Shown here one piece after another: positions 54,375 to 64,000 of a stretch of DNA of 64,000 bases. The position numbers and the translations under genes are program-made. The stretch spans positions 1-64,000 of the forward strand of contig JAMYHX010000005.1 of assembly GCA_025529335.1 (NCBI GenBank), in the 5' to 3' direction. Below the pieces are notes generated by a model that did no database searches, was not told where the DNA came from, and saw nothing but the letters and a program-made list of their open reading frames with translations. Numbering within the stretch: position 1 is the first letter of the stretch; each line of letters starts with the position of its first letter. Origin of the DNA: Rhizopus sp. PT2906 (Eukaryota; Mucoromycota; Mucoromycetes; Mucorales; Rhizopodaceae).

Positions 54375-55270
54375 ATGTCTGGTTTTAACATTGCTACACC
54401 CTCCATGGCCACACCTGCTATGCAGACGCCCTCTATACAGACACCTTCGATTCCAACTCCTCTTCATAATTCAACGCCATTTGCACTTCCATCAACACCT
54501 GCACCTAATGATGCTCCTACGCCCAGCAGAGATGCTAATCCTTACGCTGTAGCTGGAATCACTCCTACTCTACAGTAAGTAATGCTTTCTGTGTTGTGTG
54601 TGCATAATATAAATATAGTTTTTTATTACATCAGAAACATTGTTGCCACCGTCAATTTGGATTGTCGTTTAGATCTAAAGACAATTGCTCTTCATGCTCG
54701 TAATGCAGAGTACAATCCAAAGGTACACTTATCTTTTTGTTTATTAGACATGATCTAAAAAAGCATGTATCAAATGATTTCTTAGCGTTTTGCAGCTGTC
54801 ATCATGCGTATTCGTGAACCAAAGACAACAGCTTTGATCTTTGCTTCTGGCAAGATGGTTGTGACAGGTGCAAAATCAGAAGACGACTCAAAGCTCGCTG
54901 CTCGTAAATATGCTCGTATCATCCAAAAATTGGGCTTTCAGGCAAAATTCACAGACTTCAAAATTCAAAATATTGTTGGTTCTTGTGATGTCAAATTCCC
55001 TATTCGTCTTGAAGGTTTAGCTTACTCTCACGGTCATTTCAGTTCTGTAAGTATATATAGTAGGCAGCTTTTAGTCCAAGATACTCATTCGTTATGTAGT
55101 ATGAACCTGAATTGTTTCCTGGCCTTATTTATCGAATGGTGAAGCCCAAGATCGTCTTACTGATCTTTGTATCTGGTAAAATAGTCTTGACGGGTGCAAA
55201 AGTTAGAGAAGAAATCTATCAAGCTTTTCAAGCTATATATCCTGTACTTACTGAATTCCGTAAGCCTTAA
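54375..55270 (+). CDS. TBP: TATA-box-binding protein
   Basis: Universal initiation factor for RNA polymerases I, II and III. Four exons. The species-specific N-terminus is Thr/Pro/Ser/Ala-rich with repeats of the type TPSIQTPSIPTP. The conserved core follows: [138 protein letters not shown], and the end YPVLTEFRKP. The two pseudo-symmetric saddle repeats are complete, including the four intercalating Phe positions as far as can be judged. Introns use GTAAGT or GTACAC donors. Confidence 0.97.
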
Positions 55271-55696
55271 TTTGTAAGAAAAACAAACAAGAAAAAAAAA
55301 TATGAAGAAGAAAAAAAAAAAGAAAGGGACACAAGAAACGTGTGCGTGTGTTTGCCATTCTTCATTATTATTATTTTATTGATTGTATGCATAACAAAAA
55401 AAACAAAAAAAAAATATTCCCTTTCACGCATTCTCCTCCCCCCCTTTTTTTTCTTATCCCTCTTGGGCGATGATGCTTCCCTCCCTCTTTCTTCCCTCCC
55501 TCCTCTTTATTTTTTTTCTTTCTTTCTTACGTGTACAAAGTTATCTGAAAGTTTTTATAAAAAAATTGTATAATAAAAATGAATTTTCAACATTAATTAG
55601 AGAACTGGAATGTTTGTAACACAACATGATACATTTTCCTCATAATTAACTAGAAATCTATATGTACATTTTTTATCTTTCTTTTTAACAAATAAT
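55271..55696. terminator. Convergent 3' spacer of TBP and spermidine synthase
   Basis: 426 bases between two stop codons that face each other. It is dense in A and T runs (55303-55322, 55398-55413) and pyrimidine blocks (55430-55520). It should hold both cleavage and polyadenylation sites; AATAAA-like sequence (ATAATAAAAATG) occurs at about 55569-55580 on the plus strand. Confidence 0.4.
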
Positions 55697-56734
55697 TTAT
55701 TCCAAAGCCTTCTTGGCGAACTGAGGCAAGATGAAGGCAGCCTTGTGCATATCAGCGCTGTAATAGCGAAGGAGCTTATCTTCTTGTTCAGGAGTGAACT
55801 TTCGAAGAGGTTCCTTGAGGTTGGCATTAGGGTTCTTTGTGCAAATGACGTGACCGATTTGACCACTGGGGTAAGTAGGAATACAGGTGTAAGCATATTC
55901 AACTTGAGGATACAAGTTCTTGCAAAAGTCCTTGACCTTCTTGATCAAAGGAAGATGAAGCCACATGCATTCACCTTGAGTAGAAAAGACACCGTTTTCA
56001 GTCAAGGCGTTCTTTAAGAGTTGGAAGAAATCAGGACCAAAGAGTGATTCAGCAGGACCATCAGGGTCAGAGGAATCAGTAATGATCACATCGTATTGGT
56101 TCACCTTATCCTTCAAGAACTCGAAACCATCTCCGATGTGTACCTTGACCTTGGGGTGATCAAATCCGATGGCCATGTTGGGCAAGAACTTCTTACTGAC
56201 ACGAGGAACAGCTTCATCAATGTCAACCAAGATGGCTTCTTCAACGCATTCGTGCTTGACAACTTCACGAAGAACACCACCATCACCACCACCGATGACA
56301 AGGACCTATCAAAAGACATTTAGTTTTTTGTTGTTTGGTGAATGTGATGATCAACTGTACCTTCTTGGGACAAGGGTGAGAGTTCATGGCAAGATGAGTG
56401 ATCATTTCTTGATAACTATATTAAGGTTAACATCTTGTATATCTAACACACAAAAAAATATACATACGAGAATTCATCACGTTCAGTAGCTTGAATGACA
56501 TTGTCAAGAACCAAGACGTTTCCATAGTTGGAGGATTGGAAAACGAGAACGTCTTGGTACTGAGACTTTTCATGATGAAGGATCTCTTCAACCTTGAGAG
56601 ACATGGCTATGAAAAGAGTTAAAAAAAAGACTATTCGTACAATGTATTCGATATTTACCTTGACCAGGCCACATGGTGGACTTTTCCATGAACCAACCGT
56701 CCACAATGCAAGGGTGTGAGATAGGGGCAGACAT
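55697..56734 (-). CDS. SPE3: Spermidine synthase
   Basis: Aminopropyltransferase that makes spermidine from putrescine and decarboxylated S-adenosylmethionine in the cytosol. Four exons give about 285 residues. It starts MSAPISHPCIVDGWFMEKST, followed by MWPGQAMSLKVEEILHHEKS, QDVLVFQSSNYGNVLVLDN and IQATERDEFSYQEMITHLA. VLVIGGGDGGVLREVVKH is the dcSAM-binding glycine motif. AILVDIDEAV, IITDSSDPDGPAESLFG (catalytic Asp region) and TYPSGQIGHVICTKN come after it. All polyamine-synthase signatures are present and the length is standard. It diverges from the mL54 gene. Confidence 0.95.
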
Positions 56735-57191
56735 GTTTAAATGTAGAAAGAACAGTAAAAAAAAAAACTTTTTTGTTGATAGATATATATAAAAAAAAGT
56801 TTGTTGTATGTGTGACTATTTATTCCCTCTTTGTCTTTCCAAAGAAAGAAAAAGTTCAGTAGAAAGAGAGAGACCTTGTTTAAAGTGTCGTTTTTATAAT
56901 AAAAAGATCATTATTTCTATATATAAAATAATAATATCATCACTTAATTGTTGTTAAAGTCTTTATAAAGCATATATTTGTATGTATCTCATTTAATCTT
57001 CAAAGAGAGAGAGAGAGAGAGAGCTATCCTTTGACTTGTATGTACCTCTTAAGCTAAATAATCATACAAAAAAAGGATCAATAATCCCAGACAGCCAATG
57101 GAAGACGCCGTGACTTTTGGACTGTCTTTATTTGAACAAAAGCTGAAGGGACCCTCTCTCTATTTTTTTTTTTTCTTAACAAGACGAAATC
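56735..57191. promoter_or_regulatory. Divergent promoter of SPE3 and mL54
   Basis: A 457-base spacer with a GA microsatellite at about 57004-57022, an A run just above the SPE3 start (56757-56768) and a T run 20 bases before mL54 (57163-57173). The short frames seen here are composition artefacts. Confidence 0.45.
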
Positions 57192-57565
57192 ATGTTGAGC
57201 AAGTTTGTTGGTTCCAAAAGCCTGTCGCCTGTCTTTGCTCGAGCAATACATACAACCAGCATTCTTCAAAATACAGCAGGTACCATTAATCATTACTATG
57301 ATTGCGCCATGATTAACAATCTATAGTATCCAGGATACCTTCTTCAGCACCAAAAGGAACAGTATTAAAGGGTCTACAATACTTGAAAGATCGTCCAGAA
57401 ATAGTTGCACTTGACGATACCGAATATCCTGAATGGTTGTGGGATTTGTTGGATGAAAAGAAACAGAAACAGCTCAGCAGTAGACCATCGAATCGTCAAT
57501 ACCACAGAAAACAAAACAGAGAGGCTATCAAGGCATCCAATTTCATGAAGGATAAGAAGAATTAG
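57192..57565 (+). CDS. Mitochondrial large-subunit ribosomal protein mL54
   Basis: A small protein of the mitochondrial large ribosomal subunit (MRPL54; Mrpl37 in budding yeast). Two exons (57192-57279 and 57327-57565) encode 108 residues. The N-terminus MLSKFVGSKSLSPVFARAIH with TTS is a cleavable mitochondrial presequence. The family core reads PKGTVLKGLQYLKDRPEIVA then LDDTEYPEWLWDLLDEK, the defining EYPxWLW motif. A basic C-terminus (SNRQYHRKQNREAIKASNF) would contact rRNA. Its stop is 85 bases from the stop of the convergent SLA1 gene. Confidence 0.92.
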
Positions 57566-57650
57566 AATAATAATAATAAACAGACAAGCATATACACACA
57601 CACTAGTTTTATAGCTTTATTATTAAATGGGAACTCTTTTTACTTGGTTT

Positions 57651-60600
57651 TCACCAGCGACGTTCATTAGGAAACGCTGATTGACCATCTATATATGTAT
57701 TGGAAAATGAGAGGCACGTTTGTGTATTTTATATATATAGACTTACATTGCATTGATCCTTGGGGTGTAAAAATGCTATGGGCTGCACCGGTAGGTTGTG
57801 GTTGAATACCTGTCATTTGTGGTTGCATGTAGCCTGTTGGTTGTTGGGATTGTATAGGACTTTGATTAAATACGGTAGGACTTGGTGTAGAGAATTGAGC
57901 ACCTGTCATTTGAGCTTGTAAAGGAGCGAGTGTAGGTGATCCAAATGGATTTTCAGGAGCTATAATAAAAATAAGACATGGATTTATACATAAAACAATA
58001 AGTACTTACTGGCATGATTCCAATGTCTTCCCGTAGGTTGAACGCCAATCGTGTTCGATCTCTGTAGGTTGGTTTGCTGTCCTGCAGCGGTTGGCATCAA
58101 AGGTTGATGGAGAACAGAGTTCAATGGGACACTGACCGGTTGTGTCTGTTGATATCCTCCCACAGATGGGGCTGAGGGAGGGAAGCCTGTCATCTGAGGT
58201 TGGAGTTGTTGAGCCTGCCAAGCGGGTGTTGTCGTCGTCGTTGTAGAGTATCCAGTCTGCATCTGTTGTTGGTTATTGAAGCTTGAGAAACCCGTCTGCA
58301 TTTGCTGCTGAGGAGCGCTCTGGAAAGAGTTTGGTTGGTTCCATTGGCTTAAAGAAGGTCCAGTCGAAAGTCTGTGATTAGGCACAGGTCTGGGTCTGCC
58401 AGCTGTCATCTGCTGTGGTTGTTGTACAGGCGCCAAAGAAGGTTGGAGCTGAGCAGGTTGTTGGGCAAGCTGGGCCTGAAGTTGTTGTTGTTGCAATTGT
58501 AATTGCTGCATCTGCTGCTGTTGCTGCTGTGTGCCTGTATGCATGGCTAATTGTTTTTGAAGTTCAAGCTGTTGCTTGGTCAATCGTTGAAGCTCTTCCA
58601 ATTGCTTCTGTTGTTCTTCTGCTTGACGCTGTAAGCTCATCAATTTGATCTTTTGTATTTGTTCTTGCTCAGCGATACGTCTGCGCTCCTCTTCCTGAGC
58701 TCTAAGTTCCTCTGGAGTAGGACCAATTGGTACAGGTACAGGTGCAGGAGCAGGTGCGGGAGGGGAAATAGACTGAACTTGGGGAGGAGTTGCTTTTACA
58801 GGTGTGAGTGGTACCATAGGAGAAGAAGATTCAGGACGAGGTGTCCAAGCATCGTCGCTAAAGCCTAACAGGTCATTCTTTGGCTTCTCGGGCTCCTTGC
58901 CTTTATCTGATGTAGTCAATTGATTGCCAATTAATCCCAGTAAATCTGGATGAACGTCTTTCGGTGCTGAAACAGAGGGTCTAGGTCTACCTACAGTCTG
59001 ATTCTTGTTGTTCTTGTTGGCCTCATCAAATTCTCTTTGCAGTTTTCTAGCAAGTTCAGCATCTTTTTCGATTTGTGATTGTTGATCCACTTTTTGAGCC
59101 ATGGCCTCCTCAGGTTCTTCAGGCTGACCGGTTTCGATATATCGTTCGACTCTTCGTACATGCTCTTCCTTCATGCCAAGCGTCTTCATTTGCTTATGAG
59201 TCAGTTTAGGAATATCGCTATCATCTAATTTATCTGCCTTGAAGGCAGAAGCGTATTGAAGAGAAGCTTGCATAGGAATACCGACCGTCATGAACCAATC
59301 GAACCAATCCCAGCTTTCATTGGTCTTCTTTGCTGGCTGGACTGGTCTTGGTGGCATCGCAGGTGTTGGCTCTTCTGTGGGTTCAGATTTGCTATGGTGT
59401 CGAGAGACCCATTCGAGATCGGTTACAGACATTTTTTCGACAGGGACATCAATCTTTACGCCATTTAATTTATGAAGTCGTAATTTGCCATTATGAATAT
59501 CAATAAACTGTGCTTCTACCTTGAACGAGCCGGTGCGATCCGTCCAGGTACGGATTTTGGAAAGATCTGGCTTTGGGAGGTCTTGCTGGCGTGTACTTGA
59601 TTTTGATGAGGTTGAAGCAGCACGAGATAGTGTAGCCTTACGCTCGGCTTCTTTGCGTCTATACTCCTCTTCGATCTGTTTCTGTCGAGCGGCCTCGGCG
59701 CGTTTAGCAGCCTCTTGTGCTTGTCTTCGTCGTTCTCGTTCCGCTTCTTCTCTGCGTCTTTCTTCTTCTTCTTCTTCTTCTCTACGGCGTCTCTCCTCTT
59801 CCTCACGACGTCTTCGTGCCTCTTCTTCTCTCTGTCGTCGTTCTTCTTCTTCCCTGCGTCTATTTTTTCTTTCTTCTTCTTCAGCAATACGCTTTTGCCG
59901 TAACTCGCGTTCCTCTTGTTCACGCTGTCTTCTGATTTCGTCTACATTGTCAACTCTTGTTGTTGGTGGAACAGCAGGTTCTGCCGGTTGATTGTCGTCT
60001 TGGTCTAATTGAACATAGCTCGATGGGACCAGGCCCACATCGCCGTTTACTTTTTGTACACGCCACCAGCCATCGTCGGTTAAATAGTCCAAAACGTAAA
60101 GCTGCTCATTTTCTTCTATACTCAGTTCGTCACCATCTTGTGCATGAAATTCGTATACGGCAAGACCCCATTTAGGTGTGCACTTGGGTTCTTCTGGCTC
60201 CTCATGATTGTCTTGTTCAGGAACTGCCATTGGAGGAGGGATAGCAACTGCAGGAGAAGCAACTTGACTGTGTTCCTGATGAACTAGAGATGGAGAAACT
60301 TGAGTTGCGGACATTTGAGCTGTTCGAATAGAGTCACTGATTTTGACCAAGATAGCCTTGGCCTCTGATTTTGAAGAAGCCTGAAAATCGAGTATGGCGT
60401 GTCTATCTCCTTCGATTTCAATGTGAAGGTTTTTGTTATCGAATAGGTATTTCTTGACGTCCAAAATTGGGTATTGCTGTACTGGTGATGTCTTATCGGT
60501 TTCACTTCCATAGCAAAGCATGCCGTTGCCGATAAATAAGTTCCCTTTACTCTTCTTCTTTTTCTTTTTGGCCGGGTCGTATTCGTGCACTGTCCAGGAC

Positions 60601-61247
60601 TGTGCATCATCATTGATGACATCTCTAGTGCCAGTCTACAAAGAAAGAGTGTCAATTTATGGTAATAATAAATAAAAAAACTTACCGAATGGGCCAGAAT
60701 GGGCTGAACTGCTGGTGGGGGAATACTTCCGGGCGTTATTGCATTATTTAAAGGGGGCAATGGTGGTGGCACAGGAATTGTTTTCTCTTGAGAATAATGT
60801 TGTTCTTCTTCCCTTTCCTCTTGTTGAATGAATTGAACATAGTTACTGGGAGCTAAGCCTACAAGACCGTTGGTATGTTTGACCAAATACCAATCAGGAT
60901 CATCTTGTTCTAATAAATCCATCTCGTCTCCTTCTTGAAAGGAAAGCTCCTCTTCTTGTTGTGCTTCATAATCATATTCAGCACGAATCCTTCCAATAGG
61001 AGTAACCTATCATGTTTTAGTTTTATACATGTCATATTTAACTTATACTTGCCTCTTCCAAGTACTGTGCTGGAACTAGACCAACGGGTCCTGCTTCTTC
61101 ACCAGACGTCTGCTTTAATTCAGCCTTCCACCAGTCATCGTCCTCTTTTTCGATAACATAAAGAATATCATTTTCTCTTATACTAAGCTCGTCTTCTGTT
61201 CGAGCATCATAGTCGTACAGTGCTTTTGATACCTGTACGTACTTCAT
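57651..61247 (-). CDS. SLA1: SLA1-type endocytic adaptor
   Basis: Sla1 couples cargo, clathrin and Las17/WASP at cortical actin patches. About six exons encode roughly 1,100 residues. From the start MKYVQVSKALYDYDARTEDE there are three SH3 domains: the first ends GLVPAQYLEE, the second contains FQEGDEMDLLEQ and ends GLAPSNYVQF, the third contains KWGLAVYEFHAQDGDELSIE and ends GLVPSSYVQ. The SHD1 domain (RTWTDRTGSFKVEAQFIDI, DLEWVSRH) recognises NPFxD endocytic signals. The SAM-like SHD2 (WFDWFMTVGIPM through MKTLGMKEEHVRRVERYIE) follows. A long charged coiled coil, a poly-Gln region and C-terminal QxTG repeats (QMTG, QPTG), Prk1/Ark1 kinase sites, complete the standard layout. The antisense strand over the coiled coil is open by chance. 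Confidence 0.95.
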
Positions 61248-62082
61248 TATGGGAAATGTGTAATCTATATGAAAAAAAAAGAACAAAGAATATAAAAAAA
61301 AGAAAAGAAAAAAAAAAAAAAAAAGAGAGAGCAAGTTTATTGAGAGACAGTAAAAATTTCCCTCTTTTCCAAAAGGGAAACAAACAACATGCTGTAACAA
61401 AGCACATTGCGGTTAATTAAATTTCCCCATAGGGTAATTACGTCAAGGATTTTCTTATTCGCAGACTGATAGAAAAATGATAATTTCACACAACAAATGA
61501 TAATAAAAGAGAGCACATTAGAAGCAAAAGAATGATTAGTATTTCAGTTATTTACATTGATATTAAATACTTATATTATAAAGAAGATTTATAAGAGAGA
61601 CAAGAAGAGTGAATAAATATGTAAAAGAGGTTATTAATATCTTACCCGAAGTGCTTTAAAAAAGGGCCAGCGATAACTGGCTCGGAGAAAGAAGGGAAAA
61701 GAGAGCAAAAGAGACCAAGTGAGAGCATAATAGAAAGTTGACGAGACCAAGTTTAGTAAGAACCAAACTGCCCCCAGCTAACACCGGTACTGGTTCAATT
61801 ATGATCTACAATACTACATATTAGTTTCTTACAAGAGTAAAGGATATAACATATCTTAGGGCTACCTGGGGAATAGCTAGCCTTACTTTTTGATCCAAAG
61901 AAGAAAAGAAAAGAAAAAAAAGTCAAGATCAGACTATTTAAACAAAGTCTCTAACAATTTATCAGCTACGTGTTATTTATGTGTTGACCACATTTATTTT
62001 ATACTCAAAAAGACAGAATCCATTGTCTTTTAAATAATAAAGAAAGGATGGATAATCAACTGAAGAATAATTATTATTGATT
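61248..62082. promoter_or_regulatory. Upstream region of SLA1 and 3' flank of the NKAP gene
   Basis: 835 bases with no gene recognised. An A run with GA-rich flanks (61306-61332) lies 60 bases upstream of the SLA1 start on the minus strand. Further A/G-rich tracts occur at 61900-61922. Nothing else with structure was seen. Confidence 0.45.
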
Positions 62083-63269
62083 TTATTCTTTCTTGAGCTT
62101 TTCACCCAAAATTTCTCTAAAGCCTGAGATAATTTCATTTTCTCGTCGAAGCTTCTGTTCCTGTGCATGTTGTAATACTAATCGTTTTTCTTCAGCTGAA
62201 ATAACTTGGTTTTCTTTACGAAGACGAACTGCATTCATACGTTGGTGTCGATTACCACTCATCACATAACCAGCTTTTTCAAATTCAGCAATCTGGTCTC
62301 CACTCAAGCCAATTTCACCACGACGGGGAATACGTTTGCCTTGTTGTACATAAGCTGCCATGGCTGAACCTTCACCGGGAAGTAATGCGCTACCATATCT
62401 AATACAGACATGAGTTATTGATACAAAGCTTGTTATTATCAACTTACTGTCTCTCGTTATGTATTCCATTTTCAATTAAAGGAACAGGACCAATAGGCGC
62501 CAGATCTTGAGGAAGATCCACTAAAGAAAGGTTTTAGTACATCATTATCTATCAACAACTATATATGCTCCTTTCTTACCTTGCTTTTCTACCCAAAGAT
62601 CCTCTGAGGTTTCCAATTGAGATTTATCCAAAATCTTTTCTGGCTCTTCTTCCTTTTCACTTTCTGATAAAGACTCACTTTCTGTGTCTGAGTATCTCCT
62701 CTTCTTTTGCTTTTTGCTACTTCTCTTCTTACTCTTTTTATGTTTATGATGCTTCTTGCGCTTTCGTCTACGCTCTTCTTCTTCATCACTACTTGTATCA
62801 TCAGAATATGATATACTTCTTTTACGTCTTCTTTCCTCTGGACTAACTGAACGAGGACGTTCTGGAGACGGTGCCCAAATAGTCACTGTTGATTCATTAC
62901 GTACACGCGTTCGACTAGGATATATATAATATGATTAGCTGTGATTTCAAATGATAACACACATTCTATTTACTAGTCACTAAAGCTCTCTCCTGGTAAT
63001 ATGGGAATATTATTGATGGGTTTAAGCTCTTGTTGATGTCTACTATATCTCTTTCTTCTTGAATCTTCATCTCTTGAAACACTTCTTCTTTTTGGGCTAT
63101 AATCTCTTGATGTTCTCCTTGGACTATAATCTCTTGAATCTGATCTCTGTCGTCTATCTCTTGAATCACCTTTTTCATATTCTCTTGAATCACTGCGATA
63201 TCGTGAATAATGACGCTTGCTGTGTCTTTCAGGTGAAGGTGATCTCATGTGTCTTGATCGTTCTGACAT
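62083..63269 (-). CDS. NKAP-family RS-rich nuclear protein
   Basis: Homologue of animal NKAP, an RS-related nuclear protein linked to splicing and transcriptional repression. Five exons. The N-terminus is an Arg/Ser-rich domain with repeats such as SPSPERHSKRH and RDYSPRRTSRDYSPKRR. The middle has APSPERPRSVSPEERRRK, acidic Ser runs and a basic KKHHKHKKSKKR. The C-terminal SynMuv/NKAP domain is fully recognisable: YGSALLPGEGSAMAAYVQQG, KRIPRRGEIGLSGDQIAEFE, AGYVMSGNRHQRMNAVRLRK, ENQVISAEEKR. The C-terminal domain is the part conserved from fungi to animals; the RS part varies. It diverges from the partial gene at the right edge. Confidence 0.9.
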
Positions 63270-63654
63270 GTTTAAAAATAGAAAGAAAGAAAGAAAGAAA
63301 AAGAAAAAAAAGGCTGCTTTTAAAATAGTTGCGTTGTCCTTATTGCTGTGCAGGACGAAGGGAAGCAGTCTTTTTTTCTCTTTTATTATATCACTTTATT
63401 TAAGGCTTATTATTGGATAAAGTATATCATTTGTTCTCTCTTTTATCTGCCCAATATGAACCAAAAGATTCACTATGTCCTTCTGTGTTATCCTAAGAAA
63501 AAAAAAAGCATGTATAATAAATAATAAACTCCGCTAAACGCGCCTTGGAAAGTTTATTTGAAAACGGAGGATCTTTTTTTTTTTTTTTTTTTTTCCTTCT
63601 TTCTTTACTTTAGCAAAAACTACTATTTAGAAAGATTTGCTATTGAATAAAACA
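63270..63654. promoter_or_regulatory. Divergent promoter at the right edge
   Basis: 385 bases between the NKAP start and the start of the partial gene. It has a GAAA microsatellite-like block next to NKAP (63280-63311) and a T run of about 22 at 63574-63594 upstream of the partial gene. Confidence 0.45.
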
Positions 63655-64000
63655 ATGGAGGCACTACGAACTGTTTTTTCTCGTCTATTTTCAGATTTAC
63701 AAGATATAAATACTACAGTAAGCAAAGAAGGAACAAAGAAGAAACAGAGGAGAACATGTACTTATTATCGCTACAGGACAGACAAGGAATAGATAGAGCA
63801 TTCTATGGGTATGTGACATCATTAATAGATGAATCTATATACTGACATCTATCTATAGAAATCCTACTAAAAAGAGACGTCTTAACTTACTTCATCCAGA
63901 CACAAAAGAAAGCATATATGATCAGGGCCTTATTCAGCTTCCATTAACCTCGAGCATCATTGATTATGAATCCATAGTAAGCGACTTTATTAGAACATGT
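63655..64000 (+). CDS. 5' part of an unidentified gene, cut by the window edge
   Basis: Three short exons (63655-63717, 63777-63808, 63859-63976) can be joined in frame with consensus GTAAGC or GTATGT donors. They encode MEALRTVFSRLFSDLQDINT, then DRQGIDRAFYG, then NPTKKRRLNLLHPDTKESIY and SSIIDYESI. A further intron begins at 63977, so the gene continues beyond the window. KKRR may be a nuclear localisation signal. Seventy-one residues are not enough to identify it. The exon logic and lack of stops make it likely to be a real gene. Confidence 0.55.

Noticed and set aside
59521..59991. Open frame of 156 codons on the plus strand, rich in Ser, Arg and Leu
   Set aside because: It is antisense to the GAA/CGT-rich coiled coil of SLA1, and its composition is the mirror of that repeat; no independent evidence.
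1..64000. tRNA, rRNA, riboswitch and CRISPR signals
   Set aside because: Looked for tRNA B-box-like sequence and regular spaced repeats while reading; none had a supporting fold or array.

Overview
The window is AT-rich eukaryotic DNA from a fungus. Genes are split by many short introns (mostly about 45-70 bases, GT..AG), intergenic spacers are often under 100 bases, and most proteins are single-copy housekeeping types. A Mucorales-type (Mucoromycota) genome is the best fit. Three observations support this: degenerate Ndc10-domain and LINE fragments of the style common in that group; an alternative oxidase; and a lanosterol 14-alpha-demethylase whose residue 129 is Phe and residue 291 is Ala, the positions I recall for the Mucorales F5 isoform. 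No rRNA, tRNA, CRISPR or bacterial feature was recognised.

Layout. 1-2.5 kb: an eroded Ndc10/GCR1-type (Crypton-like) gene with a pogo-like MITE at its 3' end. 3.3-6.2 kb: chorismate synthase and ZPR1. 8.3-10.7 kb: ATG7. 11.4-12.0 kb: a CreA/Mig1-like two-finger regulator. 13.6-15.3 kb: wreckage of an unrecognised coding family on both strands. 15.9-21.8 kb: Cut8/STS1, a CaMKK/SAK1-like kinase, CWC21 and CTNNBL1. 22.3-25.3 kb: an accessory patch with an orphan gene, a CACTA-ended MITE, orphan ORFs and an ENOSF1 C-terminal fragment. 25.7-26.9 kb: a secreted GH28 pectinase. 29.3-35.6 kb: an APQ12-like membrane protein, CYP51 and DDB1. 36.1-39.1 kb: two related LINE-type remnants on opposite strands around a single-zinc-finger gene. 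39.8-43.6 kb: an ECM33-like GPI protein and alternative oxidase. 43.8-50.3 kb: a compact same-strand run of symplekin, a Rho GTPase, a Pop3/Rpp38-like RNase P subunit, a kynurenine-formamidase-like hydrolase and Mago nashi. 50.3-53.8 kb: an HMG-box protein, PIG-L and the Pol III subunit RPC4 on the minus strand. 54.4-63.3 kb: TBP, spermidine synthase, mitochondrial mL54, SLA1 and an NKAP-family protein. The 5' part of an unidentified gene runs off the right edge.

Functional themes. RNA processing and transcription are well represented (CWC21, CTNNBL1, Mago, symplekin, Pop3, NKAP, RPC4, TBP). This looks like ordinary gene-dense eukaryotic arrangement, not a dedicated cluster. I found no convincing undescribed multi-gene system. 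The most unusual material is the two non-autonomous transposons, the eroded element remnants, two inferred GC-AG introns, the azole-relevant residues of CYP51, and several orphan ORFs.
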